From the NCBI GenBank assembly GCA_964532405.1, contig CAZHIC010000009.1, positions 1 through 64,000 of the forward strand: 64,000 nucleotides of DNA, read 5' to 3'. This document shows, piece by piece, positions 25,632-32,552 of the stretch. Made by a program: the position numbers and the translations under genes. This DNA comes from PALSA-1006 sp964532405 (GTDB lineage Bacteria; Pseudomonadota; Gammaproteobacteria; Burkholderiales; Gallionellaceae). The first letter of the stretch is position 1, and every line of letters begins with the position of its first letter. The notes under the pieces are model-generated. The model made no database searches, had not been told where the DNA came from, and saw only the letters and a list, made by a program, of their open reading frames with translations.

Positions 25632-26651
25632 ATGAATGGTTTAAGCAAAGAATCTGTAACAATGGTCGAGATTGACGAGGGCAGCTGCGAACAGCGCATT
25701 GACAATTTCCTGTGCAAGCACCTCAAAGGTGTCCCCAAGAGCCATATCTACCGCATTTTGCGCAGCGGCGAAGTGCGGGTGAACAAAAAGCGTGTCGATC
25801 AGACCCATAGACTGCAACTGGGCGACCAAGTACGTATTCCGCCGGTGCGCGTGGCCGAGCCGGAGCAACGCGAATACGTGCCGCCCGTCGAATTCCCTAT
25901 TTTGTATGAGGATGATGCACTGCTGATCATCAACAAGCCTTCCGGTACGGCGGTGCACGGCGGCAGCGGGGTGAGTTTCGGCGTCATCGAACAAATGCGT
26001 AGCGCCCGCCCGCAAGCCAAGTTTCTGGAGTTGGTGCATCGCCTCGACCGCGAGACTTCCGGCGTGTTGCTGCTGGCGAAAAAGCGTTCCGCGTTGGTCG
26101 CGATGCACGAGATCATGCGCGAGGGCAACAGCGACAAGCGCTATTTCGCCTTGGTGCTGGGGCAATGGAAGAACGTCAAGCAGCATGTGAAGCTGCCGCT
26201 GCATAAATTCGATACTCCGCGAGGCGAGAAGCGGGTGATGGTGCGCGATGACGGCATGGCTTCGCACACCATTTTCACCCTGCAAAAGGCTTGGACGGAT
26301 TTCACCCTGCTCGAAGCACAGCTCAAGACCGGACGCACGCACCAGATTCGCGTGCATCTCTCGCATCTGGGCTTCCCTATCGCGGGCGACGACAAATACG
26401 GCGATTTTGCGCGCAACAAGGAATTGATGAAGCAGGGCTTGAAGCGCATGTTCCTGCATGCGCACAGTATTGCGTTTAAACACCCGCTGACGGAGGAGCC
26501 GATGAGCATCGATGCGCCATTGCCACCCGAGTTGCAGAAATTTATCGACAAGCTGGATAGCGCAGCCGACTGCATAGGTATTGCCGGGTACACGGGCAAA
26601 GTGGTTTCCGTAGAAAAAATGGATGTGGCTAAATTTGCTACCAAGCAATAA
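25632..26651 (+). CDS. rluC: 23S rRNA pseudouridine synthase RluC
   Basis: The 339-residue protein has an N-terminal S4 domain (about 20-80) and the RluA-family catalytic motif HRLDRETSGVLLLAK with the nucleophilic Asp. RTHQIRVHLSHLGFPIAGD and a C-terminal KRMFLHAH follow. The position opposite rne is typical for RluC (positions 955, 2504 and 2580 in E. coli). An ATG at 25662 would shorten it by ten residues. Confidence 0.92.
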   Translation: MNGLSKESVTMVEIDEGSCEQRIDNFLCKHLKGVPKSHIYRILRSGEVRVNKKRVDQTHRLQLGDQVRIPPVRVAEPEQREYVPPVEFPILYEDDALLIINKPSGTAVHGGSGVSFGVIEQMRSARPQAKFLELVHRLDRETSGVLLLAKKRSALVAMHEIMREGNSDKRYFALVLGQWKNVKQHVKLPLHKFDTPRGEKRVMVRDDGMASHTIFTLQKAWTDFTLLEAQLKTGRTHQIRVHLSHLGFPIAGDDKYGDFARNKELMKQGLKRMFLHAHSIAFKHPLTEEPMSIDAPLPPELQKFIDKLDSAADCIGIAGYTGKVVSVEKMDVAKFATKQ

Positions 26652-26713
26652 TCGCGCTCGATACCAATACCGATCCGGAAACATGATAAGAATTGCGCCT
26701 AATTTTGGGTTTT

Positions 26714-26769
26714 GTAGGAGCGTGCCTTGCACGCGAAAGAGCGCTATCGCGTGCAAGGCACGCTCCTAC
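26714..26769. repeat. Perfect palindromic REP-like element
   Basis: Two 22-base arms (26714-26735 and 26748-26769, beginning GTAGGAGCGTGCC) are exact reverse complements around a 12-base loop. It lies between rluC and the MFS gene. A decayed relative is at 22607-22662. Confidence 0.9.
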
Positions 26770-26813
26770 TATCACCTCTTTTGTTCCGCCTCGTCCGGCT
26801 TAGGTTCATTGTG

Positions 26814-28061
26814 ATGTCTAGCAAAATAAACAAGCCTCACCCCGCCTATTCCGAGCGCGCTTTACTGCTGACCCTTTCTGGCATCCAGTTCAGCCACGTA
26901 CTGGACTTCATGATTATGATGCCGCTCGGCCCGATGCTGATACGCGAATTGGGTATCTCCACGCATGAGTTCGGCCTGCTGGTGGCGTCATATAGTTTCA
27001 GTGCTGCTTTCTCAGGTTTGTTGGCGGCAACCTTTGTGGATAGGTTCGAGCGCAAGCGCCTGCTGCTTGTCATGTTCGTGCTGTTCGGACTGGCGACGCT
27101 GGCCTGCGGTTTGGCTCCCGGTTATGCCACGCTGATGGTGGCACGGGGTTTGGCCGGTGCATTCGGTGGCGTGCTGGGGGCATTGGTGCAGACCATCGTC
27201 GGCGATGTGATCCCTTTTTCGCGCCGCGCCAAAGCGAGCGGCATGGTGTCGGCGGCATTCTCATTTTCTACCGTGGCGGGCGTGCCGCTGTCGTTATGGC
27301 TGGCCAGTTCTTTCCAATGGCGCGCCCCGTTTTTTTTCATTGTGGCTCTGGTCGTAATGTTCATGGTGATCGGATGGCGCGTGTTGCCGGAGTTGCGCCA
27401 TCACTTGAGTCAGGAAAAACGCGCTCATCCATTTTCGGCGATGTTCGCCGTGATGCGCGATGGTAATCATTGGCGTGCCATGACGTTGTCGGCGCTGATT
27501 ATTTTTTCCGGATTTACGGTGATTCCCTACATCACACTGTATGCGGTGCATAACATCGCCATCAGCCAGCACGACATCGCCTATATCTATCTGGTGGGGG
27601 GCGCGGCGACGCTGGTCACTGCCCGCTTCATCGGGCAGTGGGCGGATGTGCGCGGCAAAGTAAAAGTCTACCGTTTGGTCGCATTCGCCGCGATGTTGCC
27701 GCTGCTGGCGGTGACGCAGATTCAAAGCGCATCGTTGGGGCTGTGGCTGGTGTGCACCACGTTATTTTTTGTGCTGGTGTCGGGGCGATTCATTCCGGCG
27801 ATGGCGATTATCTCCTCGGCTGCGCAGCCCAAGCTGCGCGGTACGTTCATGTCGCTCAACGCCACCGTGCAATCACTGGCGATGGGGCTGGCCGCCACTT
27901 TGAGCGGTTTCATCATCACCCAGCAGAGCGACGGACACATCGTGGGTTATCAGAATGTGGGTTATGTGGCGCTCGCGGCGAACTTGCTGGCGATATGGTA
28001 TGTTTCGCGTATTCAAATGCACGACGCACATCCGAATCTGCCGGATATCGCGCCAAAGTAA
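26814..28061 (+). CDS. Major facilitator superfamily transporter
   Basis: The 415-residue protein starts at ATG 26814, since upstream frame lies within the palindromic repeat. It has twelve hydrophobic helices. The first half has DFMIMMPLGPML and FVDRFERKRLL, the MFS loop 2-3 motif. It resembles drug/sugar efflux permeases of the AraJ/Bcr type. The substrate is not evident. It begins the accessory block between rluC and the gph-like gene. Confidence 0.8.
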   Translation: MSSKINKPHPAYSERALLLTLSGIQFSHVLDFMIMMPLGPMLIRELGISTHEFGLLVASYSFSAAFSGLLAATFVDRFERKRLLLVMFVLFGLATLACGLAPGYATLMVARGLAGAFGGVLGALVQTIVGDVIPFSRRAKASGMVSAAFSFSTVAGVPLSLWLASSFQWRAPFFFIVALVVMFMVIGWRVLPELRHHLSQEKRAHPFSAMFAVMRDGNHWRAMTLSALIIFSGFTVIPYITLYAVHNIAISQHDIAYIYLVGGAATLVTARFIGQWADVRGKVKVYRLVAFAAMLPLLAVTQIQSASLGLWLVCTTLFFVLVSGRFIPAMAIISSAAQPKLRGTFMSLNATVQSLAMGLAATLSGFIITQQSDGHIVGYQNVGYVALAANLLAIWYVSRIQMHDAHPNLPDIAPK

Positions 28062-28125
28062 TTCCGCTAATCTTTTCGCAGCTATTGCCGATAATGAAGG
28101 CGTAGTCTGCGTGCAAGGAGATGCC

Positions 28126-28479
28126 ATGCGTTACGTAACCGATATTCCGCCAGTAGCGACGACGAGTCCTAACACTCGCCAAGTGATGGGATTGACCGCC
28201 GCGCTGGCAGTGAAGCCGGTGTACCCCGGCGAACATCCTGTTGCCAGTGTCGAGCATCTCAAGGTACACCCGGACAAGGCATACCAAGAAATATTCCGCA
28301 CAGTCGAACCGCAGCAAAACAATGCGCCTGTTGAAGTCGTGCCCGCTGAAGATCGCCGTAAAGCCTGCCGCCGACTCGCCCACCAACAGGTACTGATCGA
28401 GTTGCGCTCAGGTATCGACCGCCGTCACCACACTCTGCTTGAGGGCGATGTGGCTGAGCACATCGATATTGAAGCCTAG
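28126..28479 (+). CDS. Conserved-looking protein of unknown function
   Basis: The 117-residue protein begins at an ATG with AAGGAG upstream. The N-terminal half is Pro/Val-rich. The C-terminal half has EDRRKACRRLAHQQVLIELR, then RSGIDRRHH, a charged helix. It has no signal or membrane segment. I do not recognise it. It lies 64 bases after the MFS gene in the same direction. Confidence 0.5.
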   Translation: MRYVTDIPPVATTSPNTRQVMGLTAALAVKPVYPGEHPVASVEHLKVHPDKAYQEIFRTVEPQQNNAPVEVVPAEDRRKACRRLAHQQVLIELRSGIDRRHHTLLEGDVAEHIDIEA

Positions 28480-28522
28480 CAACTACATGCGGGCACCTCT
28501 AATAATTCGTCGCAGCGGGCAC

Positions 28523-28717
28523 TTATAGAGTCGGCCAATAAAGAACTCCGCAGCAAGCTACGGGGTATTTGGTAACAGAGTATCTACGAAAAACATTACG
28601 CCGCCAGCGGCGGGGAATTGAACCCAAAGAGATTAAATAGATTAAAAAATCCGCCCAATCGTAGGCTGGTGGTGAGGCACGAACCCCAGCATGTTCACTT
28701 GATGGCCGACTCTATAA
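28523..28717. repeat. MITE-like element with 15-bp terminal inverted repeats
   Basis: TTATAGAGTCGGCCA (28523-28537) and its exact reverse complement (28703-28717) bound a 195-base non-coding segment upstream of the DGR target. The interior includes a CTCCGCAGCAAGCTACGGGG stretch. No open frame is convincing. It may be a non-autonomous element. Confidence 0.6.
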
Positions 28718-28793
28718 ACTTCGGATGAACAAAGAGGCACTGAGCTGCTAGATTTACCCCGCGCGTTTTGGATATTGAAGAGGCTAAAGCCGA

Positions 28794-28881
28794 GTAGGGT
28801 GGGCACGCTGTTGTGCCCACGCGGTAACCTCTCTTTGAACATGTCACCCCAACCGCGTGGGCAGCGAGCTGCCCACCCTAC
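28794..28881. repeat. GTAGGGTGGGC palindromic repeat, copy upstream of the DGR
   Basis: The left arm starts GTAGGGTGGGC at 28794 and the right arm ends GCCCACCCTAC at 28881. The outer 11 bases and the inner GCCCACGCGG/CCGCGTGGGC pair. It is the same family as 62991-63057 and the half copy at 32-62. Confidence 0.8.
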
Positions 28882-28968
28882 GAAAAATGCGCCATTGCCA
28901 AGGGAGCGCAATAACGGTTAAGGTTCGCGCTTGCAAAATCAACCCGAGCTTTTCAAGAAAGTAAGCGA

Positions 28969-30621
28969 ATGAAAAACCTCCTCATCCCCCTCGCCGCCGC
29001 CCTGTGCCTGCTCGTGATGCCGTATCAAGCGCACGCCAAGCCTGCTAAAGCCAAAGCGCCGAAAGCCAGCGAAGCGGTAAAAGAACGCCTCGTCCTCATG
29101 CCGTTGCGTGTGGGCAAAGAAAACCAGAACATGGCCGGTGCAATGGAAACCGCCGTAGTTCAAGGCTTGGAACAAAAGTACCGCGTGTATTCGGGAGATG
29201 AAGTTGCGATAAAGGCGAAGGAAATAGCCAAAAGCCACGTCTCCAAAAAAGACTGCGATGAAACACGCTGCTTCGAAGACATCGCGATGGCATTCAACTC
29301 AGAATACATCGCCTCGGCGAGCGTGACGCAAATAGAAGGGGGCTATTTACTGGCCTTGAGCATCCGCAGCATCGCTGACAACAAAGCAGTATTTTCCAAC
29401 TCCGTCCCGTGCGAAGGCTGCACGCCATTTCAGGTCATCAACAAACTCAAAGAACTGAGCGGTGTGCCAGCGCCCTTAGCAGTAGCCCCAGTGGCAGCCG
29501 CAACCGAAGCCCCGCAGCCGAAAGTCAACCCCAACGACCCCGATGCCGTGTTATGGGCAGAGGCACAAAAGGGCAACAGCGTCGAAGACTATCAGGTGTA
29601 TCTGGACACCTACCCCAAAGGCAAATACCTGCCCTTTGCCAAAGCCCGCATCAAAAAACTCAACGATGCCGCACAAGCCGCTGCCGAGCAGCAAGAACAA
29701 CAAGCATGGGACACCGCCCAGAAAGACAGCAGTGAAGAGAGTTACGGAATTTATCTCAAGGCTTATCCCGCTGGCCGCTTTGCGGGGCTCGCCAAAATGC
29801 GCATGGACAAACTCAAGAACGATGTGGCAGCCAGAGAAGAAGCCGATCTTTGGAAAAAAGCCGATAGTAGCAACGACAAGGCATCAGTCGAAAACTACCT
29901 CAACCAATATCCCACAGGCCGTTACATAAGCGTAGCACGCGCCAAACTCAAAGCCATCAAGGAAGAAGAAGCCAAAGGCCCAGCCATGGTACGCATTCCG
30001 GGCAAGAGCTACGAGCTGGGCAAGTATCACGTCACGAAAGGAGAGTTCGCCAAATTCGTGAGTGAGACCGGCTACGACACAGGCAATGAATGTTATGTCT
30101 TTACGGACAAATGGGAAAAGAAAGTGGGTTACAACTGGCGCAATCCCGGCTTCACTCAGGACGACAATCATCCTGTGGCCTGCGTCAACTGGAACGATGC
30201 CCAAGCCTACGCATCATGGCTGTCCAGAAAAACTGGCAAGCAATATCGTCTGCCGATAGAAAGCGAATGGGAATACGCCTGCGCAGGTGGAGCGACAACT
30301 GAATACTGTGGCAGCAACGACATCAACGCCGTGGCATGGTACAAAGAAAACAGCAACAACATGACGCATCCGGTGGCGCAGAAACAAGCGAACGGCTATG
30401 GCCTGTACGACATGAGCGGCAATCTATGGCAGTGGATGGAAAATAAATACGACGACAAAAACGACTGGCGTGCGCTTCGCGGCGGCTCGTGGAACATCAC
30501 ACCGCAGAACGTGCGCGCATCCTATCGGAATGACGGCGGGCCAGCGTACCGGATACTACTACTACGGGTTTCGCCTCGCCAGGACGCTGCCGTAAGGCAG
30601 CATTACCCCTTGCTCCTTTAA
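28969..30621 (+). CDS. DGR target protein: secreted, repeat region plus FGE-like variable domain
   Basis: As read, the frame has 550 codons. Order: signal peptide (to about residue 24); Cys-motif domain with CDETRC and CEGC (about 35-170), shared with 3108-4756; three ~45-residue YxxYLxxYPxGxY units (about 190-330); FGE/SUMF1-type domain (about 340 on) with VACVNWNDAQAYASWLS, RLPIESEWEYACAGG and YGLYDMSGNLWQWM. The variable repeat encodes the domain's end. One extra base near 30553-30555, relative to the template, shifts the frame so the predicted protein ends in LLLRVSPRQ... instead of the expected GFRLARTLP ending at 30595. So this copy is either frame-shifted or carries a sequencing error. 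The intact form would be a ligand-binding display protein outside the cytoplasm. Confidence 0.85.
   Translation: MKNLLIPLAAALCLLVMPYQAHAKPAKAKAPKASEAVKERLVLMPLRVGKENQNMAGAMETAVVQGLEQKYRVYSGDEVAIKAKEIAKSHVSKKDCDETRCFEDIAMAFNSEYIASASVTQIEGGYLLALSIRSIADNKAVFSNSVPCEGCTPFQVINKLKELSGVPAPLAVAPVAAATEAPQPKVNPNDPDAVLWAEAQKGNSVEDYQVYLDTYPKGKYLPFAKARIKKLNDAAQAAAEQQEQQAWDTAQKDSSEESYGIYLKAYPAGRFAGLAKMRMDKLKNDVAAREEADLWKKADSSNDKASVENYLNQYPTGRYISVARAKLKAIKEEEAKGPAMVRIPGKSYELGKYHVTKGEFAKFVSETGYDTGNECYVFTDKWEKKVGYNWRNPGFTQDDNHPVACVNWNDAQAYASWLSRKTGKQYRLPIESEWEYACAGGATTEYCGSNDINAVAWYKENSNNMTHPVAQKQANGYGLYDMSGNLWQWMENKYDDKNDWRALRGGSWNITPQNVRASYRNDGGPAYRILLLRVSPRQDAAVRQHYPLLL
30467..30582 (+). repeat. DGR variable repeat (VR)
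   Basis: 116 bases align with the 115-base template repeat at 32281-32395. All 11 substitutions are at template adenines: A to T at VR 30497, 30547, 30554, 30557, 30560 and 30563, and A to G at 30532, 30535, 30536, 30539 and 30540. There are no changes at other bases and one inserted base at 30553-30555. Adenine-only change is the hallmark of mutagenic retrohoming. The shared 3' end GGGTTTCGCCTCGCCAG is the candidate initiation site (IMH). Confidence 0.93.
30586..30601 (+). promoter_or_regulatory. Hairpin just downstream of the VR
   Basis: GCTGCC and GGCAGC form a perfect 6-bp stem with a GTAA loop, starting four bases after the VR. In the Bordetella phage DGR a hairpin or cruciform directly after the IMH is needed for efficient target recognition; position and size match. 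The loop includes the expected in-frame stop TAA of the un-shifted target. Confidence 0.75.
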
Positions 30622-30678
30622 CCTGGAGCGCAAGCGCAAGGTGGGGGTTTGGGGGCGAAGCCACCAAGGGTTTGGGGT

Positions 30679-30697
30679 GCAGGGGCAAAGCCCCTGC
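30679..30697 (+). terminator. Hairpin between target and Avd gene
   Basis: GCAGGGGC and GCCCCTGC form an 8-bp perfect stem with an AAA loop. No clear T-tract follows, so it may be an attenuator, a transcript-end signal or a second structural element of the DGR. Confidence 0.5.
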
Positions 30698-30717
30698 TGT
30701 TAATTTCGGGTAATTGT

Positions 30718-31089
30718 GTGATTGATAAAAGCAGACAAAACGGCGTAGTGTTGGAAAAAAATTACCAGTTTCTGCTGTGGTTGATTCCGACGATAGACAA
30801 GTTTCCTCGCTCGCAAAAATTTACGCTGGGTGATCGGATTCAATCGGCGGCGTTGGATGTGCAGGAGTCATTGATTGCGGCAACCTACTCCGAAAAATCT
30901 GCTCATCATTTATATGCCGCGAATTTGCATTTGGAAAAACTGAGGATGCTGATGCGACTTTCACTTGATCTTGAGTTTCTCGATCTTCGCCGCTATGAAT
31001 TTGCCGCCAGAGCCTTGGATGAAGTCGGTCGCATGGTAGGCGGCTGGATCAAAGCAAACCATGCCGAAAAAAACGTCATACCGGCGTAG
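30718..31089 (+). CDS. avd: Avd-like DGR accessory protein
   Basis: The protein has about 123 residues from the GTG at 30718; an open frame extends upstream to a TTG at 30649 through repeat-like sequence. YQFLLWLIPTIDKFPRSQKF followed by LGDRIQSAALDVQESLIAA is the characteristic start of the bacterial accessory variability determinant, a basic four-helix-bundle pentamer that binds the DGR reverse transcriptase and nucleic acid. The last codons (NVIPA) are provided by the left arm of a palindromic repeat. The gene lies between target and RT, the usual DGR position. Confidence 0.85.
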   Translation: MIDKSRQNGVVLEKNYQFLLWLIPTIDKFPRSQKFTLGDRIQSAALDVQESLIAATYSEKSAHHLYAANLHLEKLRMLMRLSLDLEFLDLRRYEFAARALDEVGRMVGGWIKANHAEKNVIPA

Positions 31090-31183
31090 GCCGGTATCCA
31101 GCGGTTTTATTAAAAGAGGTTTTGTCCTTGCTACGCAAGGAACTATTTTTTTGAACTGGATACCGGCCTACGCCGGTATGACG
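31074..31183. repeat. Long palindromic element between avd and RT
   Basis: Two 28-base arms (31074-31101 and 31156-31183, with ACCGGCGTAGGCCGGTAT) are perfect reverse complements. A second hairpin, TCCTTGC/GCAAGGA (31125-31141), is nested within. The left arm encodes the avd C-terminus and the RT start lies 10 bases after the right arm. Insertion of a mobile palindrome between two DGR genes is the simplest reading; the hairpin may lower RT expression. Confidence 0.9.
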
Positions 31184-31193
31184 AAACGAAGTT

Positions 31194-32471
31194 ATGCCGA
31201 AAAAACACAATCATCTGTTTGAACAAATCGCCAGCTTTCGCGCCTTGCACGAGGCGACGAAACGCGCCATTTGCGGCAAGCGCAGCAAGCCGGGTGCGGC
31301 GGGTTTTATGGCGAATCTCGAAAGAAATTTGCTGCGTATTGAGCGGATGTTGCTGGATGGTTCATGGCGCGGCGGTGGTTACACGATCATCGACGTGCGT
31401 GAGCCGAAGCCGCGCATGGTTTCCGCAGCCCCCTTCGCCGACCGCGTGGTGCATCATGCTTTGTGCAATGTCGTCGCGCCCATTTTCGAGGGCGGTTTTA
31501 TTGCGGATAGTTACGCCAACCGAAAAGGCTTTGGCACGCATCGTGCGATTGCGCGTTATGAACATTATCAAGACCGCTACGCACATGTTTTACGCTGCGA
31601 TATTTATCGTTATTTTCCTTCTATTGACCATGAAATTTTGAAAGCTGATTTGCGTCGCCGTATTGTCTGCGAGCCGACGCTGGGTTTGATGGATGCGATT
31701 ATCAACGGCTCGAATGCGCAAGAGCCGGTCAATTTGATTTTCCCCGCTGATGATTTGTTTGCACCCTATCAACGGAGGCGCGGGTTGCCGATTGGTAATC
31801 TGACCAGCCAGCTGTTCGGCAATATTTATCTCGATGGCTTGGACCATTTTGTAAAAGAGATTTTACGTGTGCCGGGTTATGTGCGCTATGTGGACGACTT
31901 CGCGCTATTCCACGATGACCCGCAAGTGTTGGCGCACTGGCAGCAGCAAATTGCACGGTATCTGGAAGGCAGGCGGATGATTTCGCATCCGCGTAAAACA
32001 TGCATTGTGGCGTGTGCCGAGCCTGCGGAATTTCTCGGTTTAGTTTTGCATGGAAATGAGCACCGGCGTTTGCCGGAAAGCAATGTGCGCCGCTTCCGCA
32101 ATCGGCTGCGTGGTTTGCGAGATCAATGGAAGGCGGGCACAATCGAAACAGAAGCAATTCAACAGCGCGTGCAAAGCTGGATTGCCCACGCCGAACATGC
32201 GAATACTTGGCGCTTGCGCCGTACCCTCTTTCGCGGCGGGTGGTTTGACCCGGCGCGGGAGCCTGACTGCCCGCTAGTTGGGCGTGCGCTTCGCGGCGGC
32301 TCGTGGAACAACACACCGCAGAACGTGCGCGCATCCTATCGGAATAACAACGAACCAGCGAACCGGAACAACAACAACGGGTTTCGCCTCGCCAGTATGC
32401 CCTCCAATGCCAGAGTTGATATGTTTACGGACATGTCGAGCGTGCGAGAGGGCGTCCACGGACGGTCATGA
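31194..32471 (+). CDS. DGR reverse transcriptase with embedded template repeat
   Basis: The 425-residue frame starts at ATG 31194. RT motifs in order: ERMLLDGSWRGGGY, the PADRVVHHAL-like APFADRVVHHAL, LRCDIYRYFPSIDH (first catalytic Asp), GLPIGNLTSQLFGNIYLD (the IGxxxSQ form typical of DGR RTs), VRYVDDFALF (YVDD) and EFLGLVL. Typical RT sequence ends near LRRTLFRGGWF (about residue 350). The frame then runs on through the template repeat, adding a tail whose TR part (RALRGGSWNNTPQNVR and onward) copies the target's variable region, rich in Asn. Whether this tail is tolerated or translated is unknown. The enzyme copies TR RNA to adenine-mutated cDNA. Confidence 0.93.
   Translation: MPKKHNHLFEQIASFRALHEATKRAICGKRSKPGAAGFMANLERNLLRIERMLLDGSWRGGGYTIIDVREPKPRMVSAAPFADRVVHHALCNVVAPIFEGGFIADSYANRKGFGTHRAIARYEHYQDRYAHVLRCDIYRYFPSIDHEILKADLRRRIVCEPTLGLMDAIINGSNAQEPVNLIFPADDLFAPYQRRRGLPIGNLTSQLFGNIYLDGLDHFVKEILRVPGYVRYVDDFALFHDDPQVLAHWQQQIARYLEGRRMISHPRKTCIVACAEPAEFLGLVLHGNEHRRLPESNVRRFRNRLRGLRDQWKAGTIETEAIQQRVQSWIAHAEHANTWRLRRTLFRGGWFDPAREPDCPLVGRALRGGSWNNTPQNVRASYRNNNEPANRNNNNGFRLASMPSNARVDMFTDMSSVREGVHGRS
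32281..32395 (+). repeat. DGR template repeat (TR)
   Basis: 115 bases lie inside the 3' end of the RT frame, in the same phase as in the target. AAC codons fill the diversifiable positions (NN, NNN, N and NNNN runs), the codon that gives the widest amino-acid choice on adenine mutagenesis. It matches the VR except at mutated adenines and one indel. The 3' end GCCAG is the last shared base block. Confidence 0.93.
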
Positions 32472-32524
32472 TGAGTGCAGCACCCCTCTATCGTTTTGCC
32501 CGCAAGGGGACGGTAGAGGGTTTT
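32430..32524 (+). ncRNA. Structured region downstream of the TR (candidate Sp element/terminator)
   Basis: CTCTATCGT (32486-32494) pairs with ACGGTAGAG (32510-32518), with one T-G wobble. The stem extends by two more C-G pairs. Inside, CCC/GGG is capped by a GCAA tetraloop, and TTTT follows at 32521-32524. A diverged copy is at 77-166. In the phage DGR, RNA just downstream of the TR is needed for priming and RT binding; this element occupies that place. A plain intrinsic terminator is the alternative. Confidence 0.65.
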
Positions 32525-32552
32525 ATGCCGTGGCTTCGGCTTCAGCAATTTC

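Noticed and set aside
25641..26756. 371-codon minus-strand frame across rluC
   Set aside because: It is antisense to a well-supported pseudouridine synthase and runs into the palindromic repeat.
28642..28911. 89-codon minus-strand frame ahead of the DGR target
   Set aside because: It consists of the palindromic repeat and MITE-like sequence and has no protein-like composition.
30550..30566. TAC tandem triplets in the VR as a microsatellite
   Set aside because: The template has AAC at the same codons, so the triplet run is explained by adenine mutagenesis of the TR and not by slippage alone.
31194..32471. RT as part of a group II intron or retron
   Set aside because: There is no intron RNA domain V or maturase region and no msr/msd. 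The IGxxxSQ motif, Avd gene and TR/VR pair identify a DGR.
28969..32525. Prophage origin of the DGR
   Set aside because: No capsid, tail, terminase or integrase gene is nearby. The target is a secreted FGE-like protein with a signal peptide.
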